Below are positions 45,938 through 60,209 of a stretch of DNA of 64,000 nt, piece after piece. This DNA is from Alisma plantago-aquatica. Lineage: Eukaryota > Streptophyta > Magnoliopsida > Alismatales > Alismataceae. The stretch is taken from NCBI GenBank assembly GCA_963693085.1, contig OY856409.1, forward strand, positions 665,289,591-665,353,590, written 5' to 3'. The notes beneath the pieces were generated by a model, which saw only the letters and a program-made list of their open reading frames with translations, did not search any database and was not told the origin of the DNA. The position numbers and the translations under genes were made by a program. The stretch's first letter is position 1. Each line of letters opens with the position of its first letter.

Positions 45938-47489
45938 CTAAAAAGTTGAATCCCACGGGGGTGAGACAATTGAAAATTGTCCTAGCGAGAGTTATAACTC
46001 TCCGCCAGAAGCATTGTTATTGCAGATAATAGAATAACATTGAGTATTAGAAATACGAATATTCAACAGTAGATAAATCATTGATTGAGCTAAGTAGAGC
46101 AGTATTCTCTATACAGTTCATTCCAGTTATAACTTGATAAAGCAGAAGTCATTCATTTAATAAGGAATATGAAGAACATGTATATCCTTTACCTTTCTAA
46201 GATATAATAAACAATGTATCAATAATCATTGTTTCTCGTAGTTCAGCCCTAAGCAAATATGCTACACGACTGATTACATTTTACAAACAACTTATGCCAT
46301 GAGGAGATGAGGTATACCGTTCATACTCCAACTGACCATTGCGAAATCGAAATCGGTACCATACATAGGTCATCAGAAGAGCCGGATTTCTATTACCTCA
46401 TCTTCCTCAGTCAGTGTGAGGAATAACATGCAGGACATCTTGTGTCTCTGCTATAAATATAGCTTTTAAGGGTATACTGGCAACTTCACTGTTAGAGTTA
46501 CAGTGGCATGTTGTACTCTCTTCACAATCGAGGGATTTCTTGTTTATCTCACATCCATTCGACATTAACATCATCAGGAGATTAGTGATACATCATCCCA
46601 ACATATACATATAATGAAGGATTGAGAGATTTAATGTTTATCTCACATCAATTCCCCCATTAGGGCGTAAGGATATTCGCGCCCATTACCCCCACATACT
46701 CAAAAGTATGCTCTCTAGGAGTTCCCTTAGGAAAACCTGTTTCACCATCACCCAACTACTGACGATGATGGATCTATGGTCAAGGCTCTACATGATATCA
46801 TTTCACTTGATTATTTAAGTACATTACAACATTCTTTTAGCATCAAGCATGTTTTCAAGCATAAACCATTATAACAATTGCTATAAAGAATGAGTACCAA
46901 TTCCATCAAGTTCATTTCACAACTTTATTAACATTGGGATCTCAATCCCTTATCATCTCATCATCATGATTCAAGAATATGGGTGTTCAAACCCTTAGAT
47001 CATTAGGATACTTGTTACCACTTTAATAGGTAACATAATGCTAACAAGTCATTTGACAGTGTAAACATGATAATTGCAATGTAGGTATTTCACATGGCTC
47101 TTACAGCCTATCAATCTCTTTTGTTACCTTTCACTAGGTAACATAGCATATCATTGCTTACAAAGCTCATAAAGTACTTTCAATAACCAAAGCATCATAG
47201 CTCATACCTGGCTATGTTAAATATCTCATAAGACTTGCATGATTAGTACAGATGATAACATATACATCAATTTCCTATCAGCACAATGTAAAACAATTAT
47301 GACATCATTGTTCAAGGGTTATACCACTATACCCTTGCTAGGGTTAGGGTTTCCCTTTTCATTTTGATTAGGGTTGATCATCCCCTCATCTCAATTAGGA
47401 TCAACGACTCATCATTTCATTATCCTACCTTAGAGCTTCTTAGTATAAAGTATAACACATAATTAGGGTTTCACATATTTATTCACCTT

Positions 47490-47650
47490 ATTTGGAATTA
47501 GGGTTTACTATTTACATCACATCACCCTTGATTAGGGTTTATAACCAACAACCCATAATTAGGGTTTACTATTCACATCACATCACCCTAGGTTAGGGTT
47601 TACTATTCATATCACATAACCCTATATTAGGGTTTACTATTCACCTTAAT
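47490..47650 (-). repeat. Degenerate telobox repeats, B 3' LTR
   Basis: Four loose copies of a 38-40 base unit with attagggtttactattcaca and catcaccct; the equivalent in B's 5' LTR is 58080-58235. Diverged from the uniform 39-bp arrays in A and E2. Confidence 0.75.
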
Positions 47651-48141
47651 TAGGAGTGATCATCAGAGTACCTTGAATTAAGGTTTCTCATGTCATCATT
47701 ATGAATTAAGGTCATACTATCCTCATGTATTAGGATTTCACCTATCAATGCCCTTAAATTAGGGTTATGATTCATTAACCTTCATAATTAGAGTTTCATG
47801 ATCTCACTATGATGGATCATACCCTAATTAGGCATTCATTCATATTATAAGTCCAATACTTAATTATCATCCATGTAGGAAATCTTCTCTTTCATCTTCT
47901 AAAGATGATGTTTGCTTCAATCTTGATTAGGTTAAGTCAACTCACTCTTGAAGAGGAATTGAAATCATGGGTTATGTCATTGTCACCATGATCATTAAGG
48001 CTTAATTACTCAAAGGGTACTAATCACCCTACCTCATTAGGGTACAAATCTATAATCACCTTTGATTACATCATGTATTAGTCAACTAATCACTTTGTCC
48101 TTTAACCACTTTAAATACCCATGCGGTTTTGGTTAATTATC

Positions 48142-49702
48142 CACCAAACAGTCTTGGCCTTATAGACCCCAAATGGTCTTGACCAAATCAGACCTCAAAC
48201 GGTCTTGAGCAACCAATGAAACCATTTGCTAAAGTACCACCTTGAAACCATTTGGTAAAGTAGGTGGTGAATACCGTTTGCCCAAAGTTGACTTTTGAAA
48301 CTGCATGAACTAAATCGGTTTGGAAAATGCATGAACCTAAACAGTTTGAGATCGTTTGGTTCCAAACGGTCTTGAGACCATTTTCGACTTAAACGGTCTT
48401 GAGACCATTTGGTCCAAACCTCCTCAAAACCACAAGGACCAAAAATAATCTCAACAAGTCAAATTGAATTAGGGTTTCCAATGTTGGTTCCTTCAACCAT
48501 TGAATTCAGGTAACCAATCCTCAATTGGAGCTATCATCATACTTCAATTGAGTTAATTAGGTCAACCTTCAACTGATTTGACCCTCAATTGACCCTCAAT
48601 TGATCATCAATTAGGGTTTGAATCAATTGGATTAGGGTTTGGAATTGATGAACCTTCAACATTATACAATGTGAGATTGGTAACTTTGAAACCATTGAAC
48701 CATCATCCAAATTGGGCATGACCTTACCACAAACAGTCTTGGGGTCATTTTGATGACCTCCAAACGGTCTTGAGACCGTTTTCCCATGTCCACATCAAAA
48801 TCCAAGTCAACCAATTAGGGTTTGGTTCATTGGATTGCTCACCAAATCAACAATTGATTACTCTTCAACTCAATACCTTTAGATCTCCAAACACCTAACC
48901 ATGGTCAACCCTAGACCTCCAATAGGTCTTGGGTGACCCCCAAACGGTCTTGGGATCGTTTGGATGACCTCCAAATGGTCTTGAGATCGTTTTCCCATCA
49001 CATCATCATCAACCATGTCATTCAATTAAGGTTCGGATCCTAGGATTGGTCACCAAATCAACACTTGATTGTACATCAACTTAATATTTTTGGACCTTCA
49101 ATTGCTCAACCATACTTAACCCTAGACCTCCAAACGGTCTTGGGTGATCACCAAACGGTCTTGAGACCGTTTGGGTGATATTGAAATGGTTTTGAAACCG
49201 TTTGGGTCAATCAACCCAAAACATCAACTCATTCCAATGCAAAATCAGCACTTAGCCGATTAGGGTTAATACCATATCTTTGGTCCTTCAAACACTTAAC
49301 CATATCCAACCCTAGACCTCCAAACGGTCTTGGGTGATCCCCAAACGGTCTTGAGACCGTTTGGGTGATCCCCAAATGGTTTTGAAACCGTTTGGGTCAA
49401 TCAACCCAAGTTTCAAACTGAAACACTTATGAAATCAGCACTCAACCCGATTAGGGTTTTGGTGATTGTTGGACCTTCAACTCATGAACCACTCAGAGTT
49501 AATCAATTATATTTAGTGAATCAATAACCAAAATTATTAGCAAAAAATTCCCAAATGGTCAACCCTGAGAAACACCTACACATGGTCTGAAACCATTTGC
49601 TCTCATGCGGTTTGGTGAAACCGTTTCATCTCAAACGGTTTGAAACCGTTTACTCCCAAACGGTTTGGGAAACCGTTTGAGCAACTTAGGAGACCGTTTG
49701 AC
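48142..49702. repeat. AACGG/CCGTT near-palindrome array, B 3' LTR
   Basis: Same motif family; paired copies with 11-base arms and a TG loop at 49151-49174 and 49341-49364. The phrase cctccaaacggtcttgggtg recurs about every 150-250 bases, so a longer degenerate repeat underlies part of it. Confidence 0.87.
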
Positions 49703-51071
49703 CTGGGAGTTTTCTTGGATAAACATCTAAGATGATGTAATCATCGTCCTCCTTAGAAAAACCAAGAACAGAAACCATTTTTCATGGGGATTTCAGCAAT
49801 GAACCAAAAGAGTTCGAAATAGAAGAAAATAACCAACAAATCATAGAGAACTTGATGCAATATCAATGTTTAACGGTTAAAGTTATAAAACCCACCTAAA
49901 CTCTGATCTCCAATATCCAAGATCCATGTATCTAATGGTGGATGGAGTTACATCAACTTCCCAAGGTCCGTTCTTGAGCTATTGGATGAAAAAGATGGCT
50001 AGAATTGGAAATCGGGTGAAGAAAACCAAGAATCAAGCATTGCTTTAGGGTTTCCACCATGAATCCGAGGTAGAAGATGATCAAAACCTTACCAACAGGT
50101 TGTGTTCGTCCTTGGTCGGCCAAAGAAAAGTGATAAGATAAAAACTAAGGAAAAGTCCTTATTGGTATTGGAAAAAGAACATGTATAAGGGATTTTCAAG
50201 GAAAGAGAAAATGGATTATTTTCTTTTAATTCCAAAAAAATTTCCATCAAATCCCCCTCCATTTCTTGGCCACGAAGCCATCTTCGTGTTCTTGCAAAAC
50301 ATCTCCATTATCCAAAGATTAATGGAAAAGAAATTAAGCACCATAAAGAGTTTTATATTAATATCCATCCTTTTAGTGGATATTACTTTTTATTATAATA
50401 ATGTGAGTGGCTTCCACCCAACCAAGATCTTTTTGTTTCATAGCAAGGCAAAATCTCGTCCAACTCTATTGCAAACACATCCTTCAACTTTTGGTTGAAG
50501 GGATCCTTAATTAATTTATTTTTTTTTGCATTAAATTAAATTAAAGTCCCATATATGCTTAAATCTTGATTATTTTAATGTCAAGATTCTCTCTCCTACA
50601 AAACAATTCAAATGAGGAACCCCTTTCATTTTCTTTGCTCTACTTGATGCCTAGAAACATGAGAGACCCTCTAGTGGTGGCATTTTGCATGTTGAACCCT
50701 AGGTTTTGGGTAAATTGCACATTACACCAAAACTAGGTTTTAATGCACAAGGATTTCTCTACAAGCTTTATCTTGATGCCCAAGCTTGTGGAAACCATAC
50801 CACTACATCATATTTATTCTTATGATGTCTCAACATCATAAGAACATATTACCATGTGCAATTTGCAAAATAACCCCTCAATGTGGGTAATTTGCACTTT
50901 AGTCCAAAATTAACAAAATAATGTTTCAACATCATTCAAAAAGGACTGAAATTGAATTATAAGTTCCTCAAAAACCTTAATTACTTTTCAAAAGATAAGT
51001 GAAAGCATCTAATAAACTTTATTAAACAAAACACCTAGGGTTAGAATATAACCCAGGTGAGGGATGTTACA

Positions 51072-51110
51072 AATTATCCACCCCTTACAAGGATTTCGTC
51101 CCCGAAATCA
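51072..51110 (-). other. B polypurine-tract region
   Basis: Minus strand reads tttcggggacgaaatccttg then taaggggtggataattt directly before the 3' LTR, the same block as in the other three elements. Confidence 0.68.
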
Positions 51111-51119
51111 TAAACAAAA

Positions 51120-54100
51120 CATTTTAAGGGAAAATAGTAAGGTATTTCCTCCTCATTTCTTCCTCTAGTTCCCATGTAGCTTCTTAAACACCACGATGAT
51201 TCTAGACGATTTTTACAAGACTAATGTCTTTCTTCTTTAGCTTCTTGATCCTTCTATCAAGAATCAACATAGGTCCTTCAACATAGGATATATCTTCGTT
51301 TAATTCTACTTCCATAGGCTGCAGAACTGATTCTGTCTCAGGATGACATTTCCTTAGCATTGAAATGTGGAACACTGGGTGTAACTTTTGCAGCTCAGGT
51401 GGTAACTCCAGCTTATAAGCTACCTTTCCAACCCGTTCAATGATTGGATAAGGCCCCATAAATCTAGGAGCTAACTTTCCTTTCCTTCCAAACCTAAGAA
51501 CTCCCTTCCAAGGTGAGACCTGGAGGTACACTCTGTCTCCAACCTGGAATTCTAAAGGTCTACGACGCTTATCCACATAAGATTTTTGCCTATCTTGTGC
51601 AGTCTTTAACTGTTGTTGTATTATTTTAATCTTCTCAGTGGTCTGCTGCACAAGATCAGGACCCAAAAGTTGATATTCACCAGTTTCATACCAACATAGG
51701 GGATATCTACAACGTCTACCATACAAAGCTTCATAAGGTGCCATGTCAATGTTGTGTTGATAGTTGTTGTTGTAGGCAAACTCTATCAAGCTTAGATGTA
51801 GATCCCGACTTCCTTTAAACTGGAGGACACATGCCCTAAGCAAGTCCTCCAACGTTTGTATAGTCCTTTCTGATTGTCCATCTGTCTAAGGATGAAAGGC
51901 TATACTAAACCTTAACTATGTGCCTAAGGCTTTATGAACTCGCTCCCAAAAATGACTCGTAAGCTGGGGACCTCTATCAGAAACAATGGTAACTGGAACT
52001 CCATGCAGCCGCACTATGTCATCCACATATAACTGTGCCAGCTTCTCAGCATAATAGGTTGTTTTGACAGGTAAGAAATGTGTTGTCTTTGTCAACCTAT
52101 CAACTATTACCCATATGGAATCATGACCTTTGGTTGTTCTGGGCAGACCAACCACAAAATCCATGGTTACATGATCCCACTTCCACTGTGGTATGGGTAA
52201 AGGTTGCAGTGTTCCTACAGGCTTCTGGTGTTCAGCTTTAACTTGTTGACACACCGGACACCACATAATGAACTCAGCAACATCCTTCTTTAAACCAGGC
52301 CACCAATACATATCTTTCAAGTTATGATACATCTTAGTGATTCCTGGATGCATAGCATACATTGAAGAATGAGCTTCTTTCAGGACTAACTTCCTTAAGT
52401 TATCAACATCAGGTACTATCATTCTACCATGATAGCAGGATACCTGATCATCTGAATCATGGAAACCATCTCGTTTCTCACTACCATAATTTGATCTAAT
52501 ATACTGAACTACAACATCCGCTTGTTGTGCCTCCTTAATATGTTGTCTTAGAGTAGGTTTTATGTGCATCTCAACTAGCAACCCAGATAACAATGATACT
52601 TTTAACTGTACATTGTCTTGCCTTAAAGAGATAAGTATATCCCTCCTAGAGCACACCAAAGAATTCAACTGTGCTCTATCTAAGGCTGGTGTTGCTGATT
52701 TCCTACTCAAAGCATCAACAACCACATTGGCCTTCCTTGGATGATAATCAATTGTACAATCGTAGTCCTTGATTAAATCCATCCAGCGGTGTTGCCTCAT
52801 GTTAAGCTCATGCTGAGAGAAGATGTACTTTAGGTTCTTATGGTCTGTGAAAATATGGAATGTCTCCAGATCTTCAAGGCATGGACTACAACAGCTAGTT
52901 CTAGATCATGTATCGGATAATTCTCCTTGTGTTTCTTAAGCTGTCGAGAAGCAAAAGAAATCACTTGTTTATCCTGCATTAACACACATCCTAGTCCATT
53001 TTTAGAGGCATCACAGAAAACTATATACCCTTTCCCTTGTTCAGGTAACACTAGCACTGGTGCACTTGTCAACCTTTCCTTCAACAACTGGAATGATTGT
53101 TGACACTTGTAATTCCAGGAAAAAGGAACATCCTTCCTAGTCAACTTAGTCAAGGGTAAAGCTATAGAACTGAAGTTCTTAATGAACCTCCTGTAATAGC
53201 CTACTAACCCTAAGAAACTGTGAATCTCCGTTGGTGTCTTCGGCTGTTCCCATTGCAGGACAGATTCTACCTTTTTAGGGTTAACACGAATACCTGAAGT
53301 AGATATTACGTGTCCAAGAAAAGAAACTTCTGGTAACCAGAACTCACACTTGCTAAAATTAGCATATAACTCATGCTCTCTTAGCAAAGTTAGAGCCTAA
53401 CGAATATGCTGCTTATACTGCTGAGCATCTCTACTGTAGATCAGTATGTCATCTATAAAGACAACTACACACTGATCGAGAAAAGGTCAAAAGATTCTAT
53501 TCATGAGTTCCATAAATGCAGCTGGTGCATTAGTTAGTCCAAACGACATAACTGTGAACTCATAGTGACCATACCTTGTCCTAAAAGAAGACTTAGGTAT
53601 GTCACCTTCCTTAATACATAGTTGATGATATCCCGACCTAAAATCTATCTTTGAGAAGACTGTTGCACCACGCAACTGGTCAAAGAGATCATCAATCCTA
53701 GGAAATGGATACTTATTCTTTATTGTTACTTTATTTAACTGTCAGTAATCAATGCACAACCGTATCGACCCATCCTTTTTCTTAACAAAGAGGACCGGGG
53801 CACCCCAGGGTGAAGTTCTCAGTCAGATGAAACCCTTCTCAAGTAACTCTTGCAGTTGTTTCTTGAGTTCTGCCATCTCAGGAGGCACCATCCTATATGG
53901 TGTTTGAGATATTGGTTGTGTGCCTGGGACTAGATTAATCTCAAAATCAATCTCTCGGGGTGGAGGTACACCTGGAATTTCTTCAGGAAATACATCTTCA
54001 AATTCCCTTACTATAGGAACTTCAGTAGGATTAGAACTCTCCATGGTGGTATCTACCACATGGGCTAAGAATGCAAAGCATCCTTGCCTCATCAGCTTCT

Positions 54101-55763
54101 CAGCTACCATAGCTGACACAAGGCAGGTTGGAAGAATCTTTCTGTCTCCTTGAATGATCCATGTGTCACTATCATCGGTGAACACAGCTTGCTTGGACTT
54201 ACAATCCAAGACAACCTTATACCTTTCTAAGGTATCCATCCCAAGGATGATATCAAACCCGTGCATCTCAAGTGGTATAAGATCCACTTGAATGCGATGT
54301 TCAGAAAAGAAAAGAGTGCAGGGAGAATACACCTCCCGCAACACAGTAGATCCCATCAAAGGAGTTTCTAACAACAAACTATCTACTCTATGACTTGTAG
54401 TCATGTTGCAGTCAAGAATCACTCTTCGAGTGATAAAGGAATGTGTAGCACCTGGATCAATTAAAACAAATATGATGCAGGATGTAGACATATCAAAATA
54501 AAATAGTTTCATCTGACCTATCACAACTTGAGGGTTAATCACTGCATCAAGTGGATTCATCGCATAGAATCTCACCGTCGCCTGTGGTTGATTCGGTGCT
54601 CGATGACTGGGTGCGAATGATCTAGCTTGGGATGCTTGTCCACGTCCTCTAGCGCCACCTGGGAACTGTCTCCTTTGAGAACCTTGCTGACTCTGCCTTT
54701 GAGGTTGAGTCACACTTGCCTCTCGGGCTCTACAATCCTTCATCAGACGCCCCACTTTTCCACATATGAAACAACTTCTGATCCCCTGCTATGGTCTGGA
54801 TGGTCCTGTAACTGACACAGATGCTAAGCTACGAGCTCCTTCTGGTGGTAAACTTTGTCCTCTACCCCTATTTGACGTCCACTGTGTCTGGGTACTGAAT
54901 CTAGGTGGTGGTGTAGGCACGTAAAACCTTGGTTTCTTGAAACCTTTGGATGTGGATCCTTGGAACTGGGGGTACACCTTCTTGTTCTTGGTCTGTCATT
55001 TCTCTGTCACAGACCTCTCTATCCTTCGAACAAACTCCACAAAAGTAGCAAATCCTTCCCTATTCTCCAGAGCAGACACAGGGGTGGTCAACTCAGTGTT
55101 TAATCCCTTCTCAAAACATAGTATCCTCTCTTCATCTTTGGTTGACATATGCAGACAAAATTGCAAAAGCTCCATGAACTTAGCCTCGTACTCACTAATG
55201 TTCATTGGTCCTTGTCTTAATCTCTCAAACTGAGAGGTTTTCTCATCCAGGAACATCTTAGGAAAGTATCTGTTGACAAATTTTCATCGAAACACTTCCC
55301 ATTCAATCTCCACACCAGGCCTTTTCCCCTCCTCTATGGTCCACCAGTGACCAGCACTCCCTTTGAGAAGGTACACAACATGTCTAACCTTCTCAGCTTC
55401 TGGGATGTTCAGGATTCTAAAGGCCTTCTCTAACTCTGTTAGCCACATGTCAGCATCTATTCGGTCAGCTGTCCCAGCATATTTTGTGGCTCCAACCCGG
55501 TGTAGTCGTTCAAACGTCTTGCCAGTTTGATGTCCTTCAGGGTGGGTAGGTGCCCTAGGTGCAGGTATGGGCATTCTATTAGTCATGTGTGTCATGGCAG
55601 TCATGAACTGCCCAAACATAGCTTGGAAGGCTGGATTCCCCATGTTAGCTTGATTGAACTGGGGTGGTTCAGGCACAGGTTCCTCCCTTCCTTGGTCTCT
55701 TGCACCTCCTCCGTGTGTAGCGACACTACTTTCTGCAACATGTTCATCATGTGATCCAGACAT
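51120..55763 (-). pseudogene. B gag-pol polyprotein, decayed
   Basis: Starts ATG 55763 (MSGSHDEHVAES). One frame carries gag, protease, RT and part of RNase H down to about 52840, then a 19-base deletion shifts it; the rest (RNase H end, integrase, chromodomain-like end) is in the new frame. About ten stops, several of CGA-to-TGA or CAG-to-TAG type. Compared with A: the zinc knuckle His is Arg (CGKVGRLMKDC); protease has DPGATHSF; RT has FIDDILIYS; integrase keeps VTMDF and SDRGPQ. The chromodomain-like end past 51202 contains two stops. The TGA at 53489-53487 is at the same codon as in A. Confidence 0.93.
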
Positions 55764-55878
55764 CTTTAGTTTTCTCTTCTCCTCCTATATGAGCAGAAGA
55801 CACTATCAGATAGACTGGAAGACACTAGAACAGACTCAACAACCCTAGTCCTATGTCTCTGTAGACTCAGCGAACCTA

Positions 55879-55892
55879 GAGCTCTAATACCA
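55879..55892 (-). other. B primer binding site
   Basis: Minus-strand tggtattagagctc, six bases inside the 5' LTR end; one difference from tggtatcagagc. Confidence 0.82.
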
Positions 55893-55934
55893 CTTAATTG
55901 TGACGTCCGTCTTGTGAAAACATGATTAATTAAT

Positions 55935-56095
55935 GGCGCTTCCGGTTCTGTCCGTGCTTCAAACAATTTTGTCTTCTCCATATTACCATATCTCTAGAGT
56001 CAGTAATTTTCTATGAAGAACTACTAAACTCGCCCAGGGCATAAGGGGCATGATGACTTGACGTCATCCTCACCTTCCACCAGCTTATCACCGAC
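55935..56095. other. About 160-bp insertion in B 5' LTR, unclassified
   Basis: The other LTR reads directly attaatttatgcggaagtgaa (45505 region). Here attaattaatg is followed by gcgcttccggttctgtccg, 130-odd unrelated bases, and ...ccgacaggaagcgaatt. The two ends form a weak inverted repeat (cgcttcc...tgtc against its complement). No clear TSD, tail or coding sequence; it could be a small DNA transposon or a repair filler. Confidence 0.55.
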
Positions 56096-58730
56096 AGGAA
56101 GCGAATTATTAGTAGCGAAATTACTAAAATCACTAAAAATTTAAAACTTTTTGTAAAGAAATCCACAAATGGTAAAACTCTATCATCAAGAACCAAAGTA
56201 AGTTATTTACATGGTGATTCTTTAGTACATCTCTGTATCATCTCATCTCGAGAGTCATAACATTGACTACCCAGTTAAACTATACATGAGCAGTATACAA
56301 AATCTCGAGGCATCAAGACAAAAATCTCAGATCTAAATCAAACCATCTACTAACTCCTAGGACCTGAGAGTATAGAGACGACACATAGGACTCTTTCTAT
56401 TTATAAGACTTGACAAACAGTGTCTCAACCTGTGGATCACTGCGGTCCTTGCTGTTGTTGCTGCTACTGTGGCTGCTGTTGCTTCTCACCCACTGAAGGG
56501 TTTCTTCTTCCTCGGCGTCTACCTAAAAAGTTGAATCCCACAGGGGTGAGACAATTGAAAAGTGTCCCAGTGAGAGTTATAACTCTCCGCCAGAAGCATT
56601 GTTATTGAAGATAATAGAATAACATTGAGTAGTAGAAATATGAATATTCAACAGTAGATAAATCATTGATTGAGCTAAGTAGAGTAGTATTCTCTATACA
56701 GTTCATTCCAATTATAACTTGATGAAGCAGCAAGTCATTCATTTAATAAGGAATATGAAGAACATGTATATCCTTTATCTTTCTAAGATATAATAAACAA
56801 TGTATCAATAATCATTGTTTCTCATAGTTCAGCCCTAAGCAAATATGCTACACGGCTGATTAAATTTTACAAACAACTTATGCCCTGAGGAGATGCAGTA
56901 TATCGCTCATACTCCAACCGACCATTGCGAAATCAAAATCGGTACCATACATAGGTCATCAGAAGAACCAGATTTCTATGACCTCATCTTCCTCAGTCAG
57001 TGTGAGGAACAACATGAAGGACATCTTGTGTCTCTACTATAAATATAGCTTTCCAGGGTATACTGGCAACTTTGCTATTAGAGTTACAGTGGCATGTTGT
57101 ACTCTCTTCACAATCAAGGGATTTCTTGTTTATCTCACATCGATTCGACATTAATATCATCATCGGGAGATTAGTGATACATCATCCCGGTATATACATA
57201 TAATGAAGGATTGAGAGATTTAATGTTTATCTCACATCAATTCCTCCATTAGGGCGTAAGGATATTCACACCCATTATCCCCACATACTGAAAAGTATGC
57301 TCTCCAGGAGTTCCCTTAGGAAAACCTGTTTCACCATCACCCAACTACTGACGATGATGGATCTATGGTCAGGGCTCTACATGATATCATTTCACTTGAT
57401 TATTTAAGTACATTACAACATTCTTTTAGCATCAAGCATGTTTTCAAGCACAAACCATTATAACAATTGCTATAAAGAATGAGTATCAATTCCATCCAGT
57501 TCATTTCACAACTTTATTAACATTGGGATCTCATTCCCTTATCATCTCATCATCATGATTCAAGAATATGGGTGTTCAAACCATTATATCATTAGAATAC
57601 TTGTTACCACTTTAACAGGTAACATAATGCTAACAAGTCATTTGACAGTGTAAACATGATAATTGCAATGCAGGTATTTCACATGGCTCTTACAGCCTAT
57701 CAATCTCTTTTGTTATCTTTCACTAGGTAACATAGCATATCATTGCTTACAAAGCTCATAAAGTACTTTCAATAACCAAAGCATCATAGCTCATACCTGG
57801 CTATGTTCAGTATCTCATAAGACCCACATGATTAGTACAGATGATAAAATATACATCAATTTCCTATCAGCACAATGTAAAACAATTATGACATCATTGT
57901 TCAAGGGTTATACCACTATACCCTTGCTAGGGTTAGGGTTTCCCTTTTCATTTGGATTAGGGTTGATCATCCCCTCGCTCAATTAGGATTAATGACTCAT
58001 CATTTCATTATCCAACCTTAGAGCTTCTTAGTATAAAGTATAACCCAGAATTAGGGTTTCACATATTTATTCACCTTATTTGGAATTAGGGTTTACTATT
58101 TACATCACATCACCCTTGATTAGGGTTTATAACCAACAACCCATAATTAGGGTTTACTATTCACATCACATCACCCTAGGTTAGGGTTTACTATTAATAT
58201 AAAATCACCCTATATTATGGTTTACTATTCACCCTAATTAGGAGTGATCATCAGAGTGCCTTGAATTAAGGTTTCTCATGTCATCATTATGAATTAAGGT
58301 CATACTATCATCATGTATTAGGATTTCACCTATCAATGCCCTTAATTAGGGTTATGATTCATTAACCTTCATTATTAGGGTTTCATGATCTCACTATGAT
58401 GGATCATACCCTAATTAGGCATTCATTCATATTAGAAGTCCAATACTTAATTATCATCCATGTAGGAAATCTTCTCTTTCATCTTCAAAAGATGATGTTT
58501 GCTTCAGTCTTGATTAGGTTCAGTCAACTCACTCTTGAAGAGGAATTGACATCATGGGTTATGTCATTGTCACCATGATCATTAAGGCTTAATTATTCAA
58601 AGGGTACTAATCACCCTACCTCATTAGGGTACAAATACTATAATAACCTTTGATTACATCATGTATTAGTCAACTAATCACTTTGTCCTTTAACCACTTT
58701 AAGTACCCATGCAGTTTTGGTTAATTATCC

Positions 58731-60209
58731 ACCAAACGGTCTTGGCCTTATAGACCCCAAATGGTCTTGACCAAATCAGACCTCAAACGGTCTTGAGCAA
58801 CCAATGAAACCATTTGCTAAAGTACCACTTTGAAACCGTTTGATAAAGTAGGTGGTGAAGACTGTTTGCCCAAAGTTGACTTTTCAAACCGCATGAACTC
58901 AATCAGTTTGGAAACCGCATGAACCTAAATGGTTTGGGATCGTTTGGTCCAAACCTCCTCAAAACCGCAAGGACCAAAAATAGTCTCAACAAGTCAAATT
59001 AAATTAGGGTTTCCAATGTTGGTTCCTTCAACCATTGAATTCAGGTAACCAATCATCAATTGGACCTATCATCGTACTTCAATTGAGTTAATCTCAATTA
59101 ACCCTCAATTGATCATCAATTAGGGTTTGAATCAATTGTATTAGGGTTTGGAATTGATGAACCTTCAACATTATACAATGTGAGATTGGTAACTTTGAAA
59201 CCATTGAACCTTAATCCAAATTGGGCATGACCTGACCCCAAACGGTCTTGGGGTGGTTTGGATGACCTCCAAACGGTCTTGAGACCGTTTTACCATGTCC
59301 ATATCAAAATCCAAGTCAACCAATTAGGGTTTGGTTCATTGGATTGCTCACCAAATCAGCAATTGATTACTCTTCAACTCAATACCTTTAGATCTCCAAT
59401 CACCTAACCATGGTCAACCCTAGACCTCCAAACGTTCTTGGGTGACCCCCAAACGGTCTTGTGATCTTTTATATGATGTGCAAACGGTCTTGAGACCGTT
59501 TTACCATCACATCATCATCAACCATGTCATTCAATTAAGGTTTGGATCCTAGGATTGGTCACCAAATCAGTAATTGATTGTACATCAACTTAATATCTTT
59601 GGACCTTCAATTGCTCAAACATACTTAACCCTAGACCTCCAAACGGTCTTGGGTGATCACCAAACGGTCTTGATACCGTTTGGGTGATCCCCAAATGGTT
59701 TTGAAACTGTTTGCGTCAACCAACCGAAAACATCAACTCATTCCAATGCAAAATCAGCACTTAGCCGATTAGGGTTAATAGCATATCTTTGGTCCTTAAA
59801 ACACTTAACCATATCCAACCCTAGGCCTCCAAACGGTATTGGGTGATCCCCAAAAGGTCTTGAGACCGTTTGGGTGATCCCCAAATGGTTTTGAAACCGT
59901 TTGGGTCAATCAACCCAAGTTTCAAACTCAAACACTTATGAAATCAACACTCAACCCGATTAGGGTTTTGGTGATTGTTGGACCTTCAACTCATGAACCA
60001 CTTAGAGTTAATCAATTATATTTAGTGAATAAATAACCAACATTATTAGCAACAAATTCCCAAACATTCAACCCTGGTCAAAACCTCCAAACGGTCTGAA
60101 ACCATTTGCTCTCATGCAGTTTGGTGAAACCGTTTAATCTCAAACGGTTTGAAACCGTTTGCTCCCAAACGGTTTGGGAAACCGTTTGAGCAACTTAGGA
60201 GACTGTTTG
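58731..60209. repeat. AACGG/CCGTT near-palindrome array, B 5' LTR
   Basis: Counterpart of 48142-49702, with scattered substitutions and a loss of about 90 bases near 58945-59095 relative to the other copy. Confidence 0.86.

Larger units (their letters stand above)
45474..51071 (-). repeat. B 3' LTR (5598 bp)
   Basis: Plus-strand left end tgtgacgtccatcttg, right end gtcagggatgttaca (the complement of the TGTAACATCCCTGAC start). Modules in plus order: Arg/Gln segment and hairpins (45855-46002), degenerate telobox repeats (47490-47650), near-palindrome array (48142-49702), AT-rich LTR 5' third. Confidence 0.92.

Noticed and set aside
45835..46029. Cysteine-rich plus-strand frame
   Set aside because: It is the antisense reading of the Gln-rich codons of the LTR module.
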